Positions 49,536 to 60,876 of a stretch of DNA of 64,000 nucleotides are shown piece after piece (the stretch's first letter is position 1; every line of letters begins with the position of its first letter). The notes beneath the pieces are model-generated. The model was not told the origin of the DNA, did not search any database, and saw nothing but the letters and a program-made list of their open reading frames with translations. Source of the DNA: Prorocentrum cordatum. Lineage: Eukaryota > Sar > Dinophyceae > Prorocentrales > Prorocentraceae. The position numbers were made by a program, and so were the translations under genes. The stretch lies in the NCBI GenBank assembly GCA_963575745.1, contig CAUYUJ010007480.1:373383-437382 (forward strand), in the 5' to 3' direction.

Positions 49536-50050
49536 TCCTCCCTCACGCAAGATTCACAGACCCCTCGCCACCTCCCCTCCGCCCCTCCTCCCCCTCCTGC
49601 GCCCTCCTCCCCCCCTCCCTCCTCCCTCCAACCAGATTCCCAGCTTCCTCTTCCTCTCTCGTTGCACCACCCGCGGGTCGCGTGCGGTCATAGCCTGCGG
49701 TGCGATTGCGATCGCGGTAGCTCGCTCGAGAAACGGGCGACTTCCAGGTAGCCTCCTCACTCCATCGGCCACACGCAAGAGTGGCCCTATTCGAGAGAGG
49801 ACTTTAGTGCGCGGAGTAAGGGGGCGCAGCGTGGCCAATCCATCGCGCTCAGCGGACGGGGGGATCCCGATGAGCCCGCACAGACGGTCACTTTCGCGAA
49901 AGGTCTCTCTTACGTCTGGGTAGGGGGGGGGGGCGTGCAGTGGCAGGGACCCGACGCCGTGCCTCCGGGCCGCCGTTGTAGTCGAAGGCGCACCGCTCGG
50001 CCGCCGCCACCGATGTGGGCGGCCTCTCGGGCTGCCACGGCTCAAGAGGG
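49536..50050. other. Unassigned stretch
   Basis: Polypyrimidine to 49650, then unique DNA with no recognised gene. Confidence 0.4.
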
Positions 50051-50055
50051 AGGCC

Positions 50056-50225
50056 TCCTCCTCCTCCTCCTCCTCCTCCTCCTCCTCACCATCCTCTTCC
50101 TCCTCCTCCTCCTCCTCCTCCTCCTCACCATCCTCTTCCTCCTCCCCCTCCTCCTTCTCCTGCTCGTCCTCCTCCTCCTCCTCCTCCTCCTCCTCTTCCT
50201 CCTCCTCCTCATCGTCCTCCTTTCC
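50056..50225. repeat. (CTC)n tract
   Basis: CTC triplets with two CACCATCCTCTTC interruptions 48 bp apart. Confidence 0.95.
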
Positions 50226-50527
50226 TCTCCATGTGTTTCCGCCCTTCGAGACAACGCGCCTGCGCCGCGCCCGCGCCCCACCGCCGCAAGCCACGCGGGC
50301 CAGGGGACGCCCACTACTGCCGGGGCGACCAGGGGAAGGGGGAAGGAAGCCCCCGCCCGGTCGCTCGGCATGCCCCTCCCACGGCGGAGCGGGGCGCACG
50401 ACGCACCCCGTCGAGGCCTGGGGCGAACGCCGTCGCGGAAGCCGGGCCTGCCAGGCCGGCGGCCCGCCGGCACGACGCCGCCGGCTGCGGGCTGCGGCTC
50501 TTCCGTCGTGCTATTTTGCTCTGGCGG
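50226..50527. other. Unassigned stretch
   Basis: No gene recognised. Confidence 0.35.
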
Positions 50528-50831
50528 GGGGGATCGGGCCGGACGAAAGGGGGGGACGGGGGGGAAGGGGGGGCCACGAAACCTGCTGCATGCAGCTGGT
50601 TTCGGCCCCGTCGAGGGGCCCACTCCTCGACACTTGGCCGCCTCCGGCGCCGGGAGGCGCCGGGAAAATCAGCTACGCGAGCTGATTCTCACCCCCCCCC
50701 CCTTGGCTATCCCCCCTTCCGCCCGACCCGAAGGATGCAGGAACATCTCGGGCTGGGGCTGCCTCGTTGGAGTGCATCGGGTCTACAGTCGGCCCTGATT
50801 AGTAGGTCGACCCTGCCAAGTCAAGGGTACC
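50528..50831 (-). repeat. Repeat family B, inverted copy (right arm)
   Basis: Reverse complement of 47361-47665. Contains the perfect hairpin AATCAGCTACGCGAGCTGATT-type block at about 50669-50688 and the palindrome GCTGCATGCAGC. Homology with 24420-24540 extends further right to about 50870. Confidence 0.8.
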
Positions 50832-51145
50832 CTTGTATCCTGTGTCTCGCGACCCATGCCTCCTACATTCCTATGTGTCTGGCTATCCCCTCCTTTCGCC
50901 CGACCCGAGGGCAGGGCTCGCCACCCTCTCGGGCCCCACGGTGCCATGCCTGTGCTGCCAGCGCCCCCTCGCAGGCTGTGGCTGGCGCTCGGCCGTCCCG
51001 TCCCCCGCGCGTGCTGGCCTTCGCGGCCGCGCAGGCGCGCGGCCGCTCCACGGGCTCCAAGGCCCTCCCGGCCATTGTCTGTTCGTGGCCGAAGGCGTCG
51101 GCCTCGAGGCTTTTGACTTGAATTCAGTGGCCGCCACTACAGGCA
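50832..51145. other. Unassigned stretch
   Basis: No gene recognised. Confidence 0.35.
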
Positions 51146-51278
51146 TACACGTCGTGCATTTCGAATCGTGCTCGTTTCAAATTGGGCTCGTTTCAAGTTG
51201 TTCCTGGCCCCCGAGTGGCCGGGAAGAGGCCCAGGACAGCACAATTAGAAATGAAAGGATCTGGGCCCCCCAAAAATC

Positions 51279-52167
51279 CGCCGGCCCCCTTGTGGGGCCA
51301 CCAGGCTGTAGGCGCGGGTTCGCAGTTTCCAGTACCAGTTGTAGCTTGTAGTTTCCAGTGTTACAGTTCTGCTTCTTGCTGGTTACTGTAACTAGTTGAC
51401 TTCTTGCTGGTTACTGTAACTAGTTGATTGACCGCGCGAGGGGGGGGGAGGCCCAAACAAGACTTTCAGCACCCCCTGGGCGCGTTGTCTGAATTGCTGG
51501 GGGGGCTCGAAATCGACACCCCTCACGCAGATCCGCGGGGTCAGGGTCCAAAAACACAGGGGATTTGCCACATTTCTGAAATTCGGTGCCACCCCTCACG
51601 CAGATCCGCGGGGTCAGGGTCCAAAAACACAGGGGATTTGCCACATTTCTGAAATTCGGTGCCACCTCCACGCTGATCCGCGGGGTCAGGGTCCAAAAAC
51701 ACATGGGATTTGCCACATTTCTGAAATTCGGTGCCACCCCTCACGCAGATCCGCGGGGTCAGGGTCCAAAAACACATGGGATTTGCCACATTTCTGAAAT
51801 TCGGTGCCACCCCTCACGCAGATCCGCGGGGTCAGGGTCCAAAAACACAGGGATTTGCCACATTTCTGAAATTCGGTGCCACCCTTCACGCACATCCATC
51901 GCAAGGCGTGGTAACCCAAACTGCGAGAACTCCCTCGGCCCTTTAATCGCAAGGTGTGGTAACCAAGCCCGTAAACCATACACGTCTTACCAATCGCCAG
52001 GTGTGGTAACCCCTCTTGTGATCAGTTGGTTTTGCTGATTGCGAATCGGCTTCGCATGAAGTTTCGATACTGCTTCACGACAGCGCCAAGGCCTCATGAC
52101 TTAGCTCTTCCATGGCCCATTCTCCGAGAGAGGGGGCCGGCGGCAGGGGGCGAAGCCCTTACGGATT
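51279..52167. mobile_element. 889-bp satellite-bearing insertion within the MITE
   Basis: Starts CGCCGGCCCCCTTGTGGGG; near its right end lies GAGGGGGCCGGCGGC, partly complementary, so imperfect terminal inverted repeats are possible. Contains two GGTTACTGTAACTAGTTGA copies (51380-51430), five 73-bp tandem units and three copies of ATCGCAAGGTGTGGTAACC (51897-52010). No transposase frame. Confidence 0.65.
51519..51895. repeat. Five tandem copies of a 73-bp unit
   Basis: Periods 73, 72, 73, 73 (ATCCGCGGGG at 51531, 51604, 51676, 51749, 51822). Each unit reads ...ATCCGCGGGGTCAGGGTCCA...TTTGCCACATTTCTGAAATT. Highly similar copies imply recent amplification. Confidence 0.95.
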
Positions 52168-52204
52168 AAAGAACTTTCGAAGAATTAGAAATGAACCATG
52201 TGTA

Positions 52205-53035
52205 GTAATGCGTCGAGTATCCCCCGTTGCGGACGGGAGTGAGGGGGATGGGCTGGGTTGCACGATCGGCCCTACAGAATAAGCGACAACCCAATACAGG
52301 CGTCTCAGGACCAAACAATCAAGACATCCGCTCAGTGACTATTCCTGTCTTGTTCCTGCTCCTCTTCCTCTTCGTCGCCACCTCCTCTCCGCTGCGCCAT
52401 ACTGCTCGTCGTTCGTCGTCGTCCTCCTCTTCCCTCGTCCTCCATCCTCCTTCCTCCTTCTCCTCCTCCTCCTCCTCCTCCTCCTCATTGACTCCATTAT
52501 CTATTATCCTCCCCACCCCCTAGCTCGAGTTTATTCTGCCTCCTGCCCCGTCCGCCCTCCGCTCCTAATTCTCGACTTTGCCTCCCGCGCGGTCCTGGGC
52601 AGGGAACGAAATAGAGGAACAGAGACAGCAAACAAAAATCAAAGGCCAAGCGTTCGACCCAACCTGCAACTCTTCGGCAGGAGATGGGGGTAACCAAACT
52701 ACCCACCCGGAGATGGGTAGTTTGGTGATCGGCGGCTCGTCTCGCTTCTCCTCCTTCGCAGTCGTCCTCCTCCGCGCCCCTTTCTTAATTGGTTTCATGC
52801 CTTGCTCCTCCTGGTTCCCATCCACGTCCTCTTCAATGTCCTCCTTCTGCTGCTCCTCATCCTTCTTATCACTCCTCACCCTCATTCTCGTCCTCGTCCT
52901 CCCTCCTCCTCCTCCTCCTCACTCCTCGTGCAACTTGAGGCGACGACGGGGATGGTGTCGATTCAAGAGACGACTGAGGAGAAGGAGGAAGTACCGCCCA
53001 AAGCCAACTGGCCCATCTCAGTCCCCCGGGCGAGA
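52205..53035. other. Unassigned, with short CT-rich runs
   Basis: (TCC)n at 52455-52490 and 52895-52925. 52690-52730 holds the inverted repeat ACTACCCACC/GGTGGGTAGT. No gene recognised. Confidence 0.45.
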
Positions 53036-53165
53036 CCAACGCGAGCTCCGCGCGAGCCCCGCGCGAGCTCCGCGCGAGCCCCGCGCGAGCCCCACGCGAG
53101 CCCAACGCGAGACCCACGAAAGCACCGCGCGAAGCCCCACGCGAGCCCCAATTCGAGCCCCCGAG
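53036..53165. repeat. Minisatellite (GCGCGAGCYCC)n
   Basis: About ten imperfect copies of an 11-12 bp unit, GCGCGAGCCCC/GCGCGAGCTCC. Confidence 0.85.
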
Positions 53166-53404
53166 TCTGAAGCGAATCTGATTTCAAGGCCCTGGGGTCT
53201 GACTTCGACTTCGAAACGTGCCCTTGCGTGACCATGACATTCAGGAGTTTGAAGTTGTATGTTTGGTTTGATCTCATGTTTCCAAACATCCTGTGGTGCT
53301 GGGTTATCGTTTCGAAGAGACAGCGCCCCGCGTTCTCCTCCTGCCTCCTTCCTCCCGCTCCCTCCCTCCTCCCATCCCTGCCTCTGCTCTCCGCACGTCC
53401 GCGT
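53166..53404. other. Unassigned stretch
   Basis: Nothing recognised. Confidence 0.35.
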
Positions 53405-53884
<480 letters not shown>

Positions 53885-53904
53885 TCCGTTCCTGCCTCAG
53901 CCCT

Positions 53905-54262
53905 CCCATGTCCATTTCGGCGCACCCATCACACGTTTCGTGGCCCCATAGGGAGCTTCACCGAAGGCCCCAGTGGCAGGGTCCGCATGGCGCCACCGCA
54001 CCCATTTCGGCACACCCCTCACATGGTTCGTGGCCCCGTAGGGGGCTCCACCGAAGGCCCACGTGGCAGGGTCCGCATGCACAACCCTCACACGTTTCGT
54101 GGTCACATGGGGCGCTCCACCGAAGGCCCCAGCAGCAGGGTCCGCATGGCGCCACCGCACCCCTTTCGGCATACCCCACACACGCTTCGTAGCCGCACGG
54201 CGTACCCGCACCGATTCGGCACACCCCTCACACGCTTCGTGGCCCCATAGGGAGCTGCCCCA
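53905..54262. repeat. Minisatellite array, ~85-90 bp unit
   Basis: Four to five copies of the unit found at 25925-26090 (GTCCGCATGGCGCCACCGCA, CCCATTTCGGCACACCCCTC, CGTGGCCCC, CTCCACCGAAGGCCC). One copy is shortened. Confidence 0.85.
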
Positions 54263-54298
54263 GTGTCGCCCCGCCTGCCTTGCGGCGCTCGCATCCGC

Positions 54299-54358
54299 CT
54301 CCTCCTCCTCCTGCTCCTCCTCCTCCTCCTCCTCCTCCTCCTCCTCCTCCTCCTCCTT
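54299..54358. repeat. (CTC)n tract
   Basis: About 19 triplets. Confidence 0.94.
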
Positions 54359-54856
54359 CGCCAGGACAATTTCCCAAAACTATGCGGTTGCACGCGAGAG
54401 TGGCTCCAGGCAGGAGTGATCTCTGGTGCGCGACTCTCAGAGGGCGCGGGGGGGGCGGGGGCCAAACCCGAATGCACCCGTCGCTGCTATCGCATCGCAG
54501 TCAGCCTTCTGTCGGGGGTTGCAAAGGTACCCCTGGCCCAAGGTTCCACCAGCTTGTCATTCAATCTTGGACCCCTCGGGGCACTCTGGGCCTCGTGAGG
54601 GGTCGAGGCCGTGAGGGCCTTGGGGGCACCTTGGGCCAGGGACACTTCTAACAACACCCGCATCTGGGGACCCCGAGCGCACCCGCACCTGCCAAAGGTC
54701 ACTCGGGCGAACGATCACTCTCACGCGCGGTCGATGCACTGCGGTGGCGGCCCCGCTCCCGAGGGCGCGCCCTCCCCTCCCCGCCGCGAGGCGGTGCCCC
54801 ATGGGACGGTAAGGGGACAACAAAGTGGAACTCTTTCGTCTTCGACCCCGCGTTCG
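54359..54856. other. Unassigned stretch
   Basis: No gene recognised. Confidence 0.35.

Positions 54857-54887
<31 letters not shown>
54857..54887. repeat. Poly(C) run
   Basis: About 30 consecutive C, the longest homopolymer in the window. Confidence 0.97.
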
Positions 54888-54888
<1 letters not shown>

Positions 54889-55545
54889 CCTCCCAACTTC
54901 GAAGCTGGCATCGGCCTCCCAGAGGCGCCCCTGAGGGTCTCACTCTTTTTGTCTTCTCACGCCTGTGCTGCCGACTGCTTGGGGCCAACTTCGGACCTGG
55001 GGGAGAGGGGGGGGGGCGGTGCCAAGGGGGAGCGGAGGGCGGGAGCGCCCGAGGCCTCATGTCCATCGAGGTGGCCGCCACTTCCCCGGCCCCCAGGAGG
55101 AGGAGCCGCCCAGCGACGACACAAACAGAAGCCCACGGACACAATCACACCGCGGCAGGGCGTCGGCTCGCGCGAGCGCCGCTCGCGCCGAGAGAGCCAG
55201 GCGAAGGAGAGCGCGGTGCAGAGCCGCAGCCTCAACCGAGAGGGGCGGCGGCCGAGGCTGCACAGGCAGCCGCGGGGCCGTCGACGGCCGCAGGCCGGCA
55301 CCCGTGCCAGCAGCGCCGGCCTGGCCAGAGCCGGCAGGGGCGAGGCGCCCGGCAGACGCAGCGCCGCGAGCGCTGCCGGGGAGCAGCGCACCAGCCGCCA
55401 CCGGCGAGGCGGCACCACTTGGAGGGTGAAAGTGGGGGTCGGGCGCAGGGTCCCGGCAATGATGTCCTTTAAAGTCATGAATGGGCGATGCATCGTCGAT
55501 TGCTGTGTTCGGCGGGGGAACTAATTGAAGCCCCCCGCCTGCACC
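54888..55545. other. Very GC-rich unassigned stretch
   Basis: Long frames on both strands reflect GC content. No domain recognised. Confidence 0.35.
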
Positions 55546-55600
55546 CACCGCCGGGGCTGCCGCAGCGGGTGGTCCACCCGCTGCGGCAGCCCCGGCGGTG
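55546..55600. repeat. Perfect 27-bp inverted repeat with a 1-nt spacer
   Basis: 55546-55572 and 55574-55600 are exact reverse complements, GC-rich (CACCGCCGGGGCTGCC and on). It can form a very stable hairpin or cruciform. Role unknown. Confidence 0.92.
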
Positions 55601-55679
55601 CCGGCTCAGGCGCGCCAGCACGCTGTAGGCGACGGCCAGCCGCTGCCGCTCCCTTGACCCACTCCTCCGCCTCTCCCTT

Positions 55680-55809
55680 CTCCTCCTTGTCCTCCTCCTT
55701 CCTCCCTCATCCTCCTTCCGTCCTCCCTCCTCCTCCGCCTCGACCTCCTCCTCCTCCTCGTCGTCCTCGACTTCCTCCTCCTTCTCCTCCTCATCCTTCT
55801 CCACCGTCT
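55680..55809. repeat. Polypyrimidine CTC-rich tract before the family A array
   Basis: CTC/TCC triplets that also occur, in shorter form, at each unit junction of the following array. Confidence 0.85.
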
Positions 55810-58525
55810 GGTCTTCTTATGAATAACTCCAACCTGTCGCATCAGCAGACGTCCGTAGGGCGGACCAAGCGGTCCGCTAGAGACTTCCTCACCATGAATG
55901 ACCCTGAGGCGCGGACATTGCAGGAGATTCGTCGATGAAGAGCGGGTCGTTTTCAATACGTGGCTCTCATCTTAGCGAAACGCGCATTCCTTTCAAAAGT
56001 TTGCAGCAGCCTCACGGATGGAGGGCGGCTGGCTTTCAAATGTTGTTCTCGCCTTAGCACCTCGCGCATTCGTCTCCAAATCTGGCAGCAGTTTTAGGCA
56101 TTCGTGCGCTGAAGTTCCAGGAATTGTGCTCTGGCCCGATCTAGGATTGTCAGGGCGCGACAGTCACGTTGTTTCGCGATGTTGAAGCCCCAGGATGCTC
56201 TGGCGCGGTTTAGGATTGTCAGGACGCAGCGGTCACATTGATTGGCGGCGTTGAAATCCCACGAACGGAATTCTGCGACGACGGAAGATTATCAAACGGG
56301 CGTCTTTCAAAATAGCACTCCCCGCAATGAAAATCAATTCGTGCAAGGATGCATGACGAGGGAACTTGGAGGGAGGGTTGATTGCAACATGGATGATGCG
56401 TATTGGGTTTGCACTGGGCCTCCTCCTCCTTCCTTCCTCCCTCCTCCTGCGCCTCGATTCTCCACCGTCTGGTCTCCTTATGAATAACTCCAACCTGTCG
56501 CATCAGCAGACGTGTCTGTAGGGCGGGCCAAGCGGTCCGCTAGAGACTTCCTCACCATGAATGACCCTGAAGCGCGGACATTGCGGGAGATTCGTCGATG
56601 AAGAGCGGGTAGTTTTCAATACGTGGCTCTCATCTTAGCGAAACGCGCATTCCTTTCAAAAGTTCGCAGCAGTTTCACGGATGGAAGGCGGCTGGCTTTC
56701 AAATGTTGCTCTCGCCTTAGCACCTCGCGCATTCGTCTCCAAATCTGGCAGCAGTTTTAGGTATTCGTGCGCTGAAGTTCCAGGAATTGTGCTCTGGCCC
56801 GATCTAAGAATGTCAGGGCGCGACAGTCACGTTGTTTCGCGATGTTGAAGCCCCAGGATGCTCTGGCGCGGTTTAGGATTGTCAGGACGCAGCGGTCACG
56901 TTGATTGGCTGCGTTGAAATCCCACGAACGGTGTTCTGCGACGACGGAAGGTTATCAAACGGGCGTCTTTCAAAATAGCACTCCCCGCAATGAAAATCAA
57001 TTCGTGCAGGGATGCATGAAGAGGGAACTTGGAGGGAGGGTTGATTGCAACATGGATGATGCGTATTGGGTTTGCACTGGGCCTCCTCCTCCTTCCTTCC
57101 TCCCTCCTCCTGCGCCTCGACCTCCTCCTCGTCATCGACTTCCTCCTCCTTCTCCTCCTCATCCTTCTCCACCGTCTGGTCTCCTTATGAATAACCCCTT
57201 CTTGTCGCATCAGCAGACGTGTCTGTAGGGCGGGCCCGGCGGGCCGCTAGAGACTTCCTCACCATGAATAACCCTGGAGCTCGGACATTGCAGGAGGTTC
57301 GTGGATGAAGAGCGGGTGGTGTTTAACATGTGCCTCTCATCTTAGCGAAGCGCGCATTCCATTCAAAAGTTTGCAGCAGCTTCGCGGATGGAGGGCGGCT
57401 GGTTTTCAAATGTTGCTCTCGCCTTAGCACCGCGCACATTCGTCTTCAAATCTGGCAGCAGTTTTAGGCATTCGTGCGTTGAGGTTCCAGGAATTGTGCT
57501 CTGGCCCGATCTAGGACTGTCAGGGCGCAACAGTCACGTTGTTTCGCGGTGTCGAAGTCCCAGGATGCTCTGGCGCGAACTAGTATTGTCAGGACGCAGC
57601 CGTCACGTTGATTGGCGGCGTTGAAATCCCACGAACGGTGTTCTGCGACGACGGAGGATTATCAAAGGGCGTCTTTCAAAAAAACCCCCCCCCCCCCGCA
57701 ATGAACATCAACCCGTGTAGGGATCCATGAAGAGGGAACTTGGAGGGAGGGTTGATTGCAACATGGGTGATGCGTATTGAGTTTGCAGTGGGCCTCCTCC
57801 TGCCGTCCTTCCTTCCTCCCTCCTCCGCCTCGACCTCCTCCTCCTCGTCCTCGACTTCCTCCTCCTTCTCCTCCTCATCCTTCTCCACCGTCTGGTCTCC
57901 TTATGAATAACCCCTCCCTGTCGCATTAGCAGACGTGTCTGTAGGGCGGGCCAGGCGGCCCGCTAGAGACTTCCTCACCATGAATAACCCTGAAGCTCGG
58001 ACATTGCAGGAGGTTCGTGGGTGGCGGGTGGTGTTTAACATGTGGCTCTCACCTTGGCGAAACGCGCATTCGATTTGAAAGGTTTGCAGCAACTTCACGG
58101 ATGGAGGGCGGCTGGTTTTCAAATGTTGCTCTCGCCTTAGCACCGCGCACATTCGTCTTCAAATCTGGCAGCAGTTTTAGGTATTCGTGCGCTGAAGTTG
58201 CAGGAATTGTGCTCTGGCCCGATCTAGGATTGTCAGGGCGCAACAGTCACGTTGTTTCGCGGTGCCGAAGTCCCAGGATGCTCTGGGACGATTTAGGATT
58301 GTCAGGACGCGGCGGTCACGTTGATTGGCGGCGTTGAAGTCCCACGAATGGTGTTCTGCGATGACGGAGGATGATCAAACGGGTGTCTTTCAATGGGGCC
58401 CTCCCCGAAATGAAAATCAACCCGTGTAGGGATCCATGAAGAGGGAACTTGGAGGGAGGGTTGATTGCAACATAGATGATGCGTATTGGGTTTGCACTGG
58501 GCCTCCTCCTCCTCGTCCACGTCCT
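55810..58525 (+). repeat. Repeat family A array, four tandem units of ~0.7 kb
   Basis: Units start with GGTCTYCTTATGAATAAC at 55810, 56471, 57178 and 57894 (periods 661, 707, 716). Each contains two ~83-bp subunits (GGATGGAGGGCGGCTGG...), the GTCAGGACGCAGCGGTCACG block and GGGTTTGCACTGGGCCTCCT, and ends in a CTC-rich tract of variable length that accounts for most period variation. Short frames repeated in each unit (MAALKSHERxSATTE...) follow from the repeat. Single diverged copies lie at 19.8, 20.5, 29.9, 30.7-31.4 and 46.1 kb. Confidence 0.9.
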
Positions 58526-58923
58526 CCTTCTCGTCCTCCTCGGTAGGGAGTTTCCTGCGTTTGGCCTGATATTCCCTCACAACGTTCAGGCTTAAGGCTC
58601 GCAGTTTCCAGCAGCAGGTCGTGTTGAAGAAGCGGTTGTCTTTCAACAGATGGCTCTCGTTTCAGAGCCGCGCACATTCGTCTTGAAAGCGTATCCTTGC
58701 CCTACGGATGTGTGGCAGGTTGTTGTAACATGGAACTGCCGCAGCACCGTGCACCTTCTCCTTACAAGCTTCCAACAGCACGGATGAGGGGCGTGTGTTT
58801 GTCCATGGCCGCCACCTGGAGCGCCGCGCGCGTGCGCCTCAAGAGCTAGCAGCCTGCACAGGGGCCGGCAGCAGGAGCACAGGGGCCGGCAGGCGGGCCG
58901 CCTCTCAGACGGCGCTATAGCGC
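58526..58923. other. Unassigned; one more ~83-bp family A subunit
   Basis: 58617-58690 resembles a family A subunit (GTTGAAGAAGCGG...CATTCGTCTTGAAAG). The rest is unassigned. Confidence 0.45.
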
Positions 58924-59374
58924 TTGAAACGCTTTCCCGGTGCGGCCAGAACGTGCAGAAAGCCCCATCCATGCGCGGGTCTGGGGCGGGCCCGCCTCGA
59001 AGCTGGGCTCTCGCCCAGGGCGCCCTCGGATTGCACGGCTGGCGGCCCCGCGTGTGAAGCACCAGCGCGCGCCGCGTGGAGGGCGGCCCCCCCCTTCTTT
59101 GCGCGAGCGGGGCCCTCGCCCGGCGCCTTCTTCGACGTCCTGCCCCTCGCCCGGCGCACCTCGCTGGCGGCAGGGGTGGACGACGGCGGGCCCGCTCCGG
59201 CGGCGGGGCCATCGCCCGAAGGCCAGGCCTGCGGGGCGCCCAGCCAGCGAGCTCAGGGCCCCTGCCCGTGGCGGGAGGGCGTGTCCGCGGGGAGCGGCGA
59301 GCAGCGGCCGCGGCACGGGTGTGCGGGGGGGGCGGCTGCAGCGTCGCTGGTGCATCCTGGGCTCGCTCGGGCCC
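58924..59374 (+). other. GC-rich stretch, doubtful coding signal
   Basis: A plus-strand frame has mostly G/C third positions (reading FDVLPLARRTSLAAGVDDGG among others) but runs without a stop into (CTC)n and (CAC)n. The opposite strand is open too, so coding cannot be claimed. Confidence 0.2.
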
Positions 59375-59422
59375 TTTTCCTCCTCCTCCTCCTCCTCCTC
59401 CTCCTCCTCCTCCTCCTCCTCA
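59375..59422. repeat. (CTC)n tract
   Basis: Sixteen triplets. Confidence 0.95.
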
Positions 59423-59439
59423 TCCTGTGCCTGTCTCAT

Positions 59440-59585
59440 TTTCACACACACACACACACCCACCCACACACCAACGCACCCACACACCCACACCCACACC
59501 CACAACCACAACCATGCCCACGCCCACGCCCACGCCCACGCCCACGTCCACGTCCACGCCCACACGCACGCACGCCCACACGCAA

Positions 59586-59620
<35 letters not shown>

Positions 59621-59773
59621 CACGCACGCACGCACGCACACGCACGCGCACGCACACGCGCACGCACACGCACACGCACACGCACACGCACACGCACACG
59701 CACACGCACACGCACACGCACACGCACACGCACACGCCACACGCACACGCACACGAACACGCACACGCACACG

Positions 59774-59804
<31 letters not shown>

Positions 59805-59982
59805 ACGCACACACACACCACACACACAAAACCCATCCCACCCACCACCCCCGCACACACACACACACACCCACGCACAACACACACACACCCACGCACA
59901 CTCAACACACACACACACACACACACGCACCACCAAACACTACACGCACAAGGCACACACACACCCACGCACTACACTCACA

Positions 59983-60013
<31 letters not shown>

Positions 60014-60098
60014 ACACACACACGCACACTCGCACAGCACGCACTCATGCACGTACAGCCAGACGCACGCAAACAACACACACACACACACACACAGC
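59440..60098. repeat. (CA)n / (CGCACA)n tract, 650 bp
   Basis: CA dinucleotides mixed with CGCACG, CCCACG and CGCACA hexamers, in blocks. The only long dinucleotide tract in the window. Thr/His and Val/Cys frames are artefacts. Confidence 0.97.
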
Positions 60099-60876
60099 CG
60101 CCGATGTTCTTCTGGTTCTCTGGCAGCTGAATAACTGGCCAGTGGGCCGCGGGAGGGGCGGGCCGAGGACTGGGACCAGCTTTTCCGAGCACCCGCGATT
60201 CGCCCAGTCCGTCAGAGACCTACACGTGTATGCACCTCGCCTCAGCAAGGTTTGAGCTGGCCTCTAAACCTCTGACGAAAAGGCTTGACACAAATTGGCT
60301 GCGGTCAGCGCAGGCAAACAGAGTGTGAACGGCTTGCTGTCTGGCAAGGTATCCCAGGCCGAGGCGGGCCAGGAGGAGAAGGAGCAAGCGGGGCACAAGA
60401 CGGCGGAGACAAGAGGAAGACAGCAGCCAAGAGGACAGGCGAGGAGGAGGAAGAAAAGAGGCTGCGCTGGCAAGCCCACGAGGTCTGAACAACATGTAAC
60501 ACTAAAGTGGGCGAGGCCTCAGAGCCCTTGGGGTCCTAGGGCGTGGATTTCCCATGCGCAACCTAGGTCTCCTGCCCTATGCAGGAGGTTTCCGAAACAG
60601 AGAAAGTCAAGCTTCTCTCTCAGATGCGTATATAAACCGAGGGTGTATAGACCCGGTATGTGTGGCATGTGGCTTCTTAGGCCTCAAATAACTGAGGGCA
60701 GTCTTGGAAGCTGAAAGTCAAGAAACACACGCACACACACATAACCCGCCCAAACGAGCAGGGGTGGGAGAGTAGAATACAGAACAGAACTCGGCAGCGA
60801 GCTTCTCAGGTTCACAATGGAATCATGCAATCCGTCACTGTTGCAGCTGGGATCTGAACCATTCTTCTGGCTCTTC
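60099..60876. other. Unassigned; possible 3' flank of the ORF at 60877
   Basis: No gene recognised. 60600-60870 is AT-richer than the surroundings and would be the 3' untranslated part of the minus-strand ORF. Confidence 0.35.

Larger units (their letters stand above)
51146..52204 (+). mobile_element. MITE family 1, copy 3, split by an insertion
   Basis: The left 132 bp (51147-51278) end in CCCCAAAAATC, and the right 36 bp (52168-52203) resume AAAGAACTTTCGAAG. Together they give exactly the 168-bp length and sequence order of the copy at 12310-12479. TA flanks lie on both sides. Confidence 0.8.
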
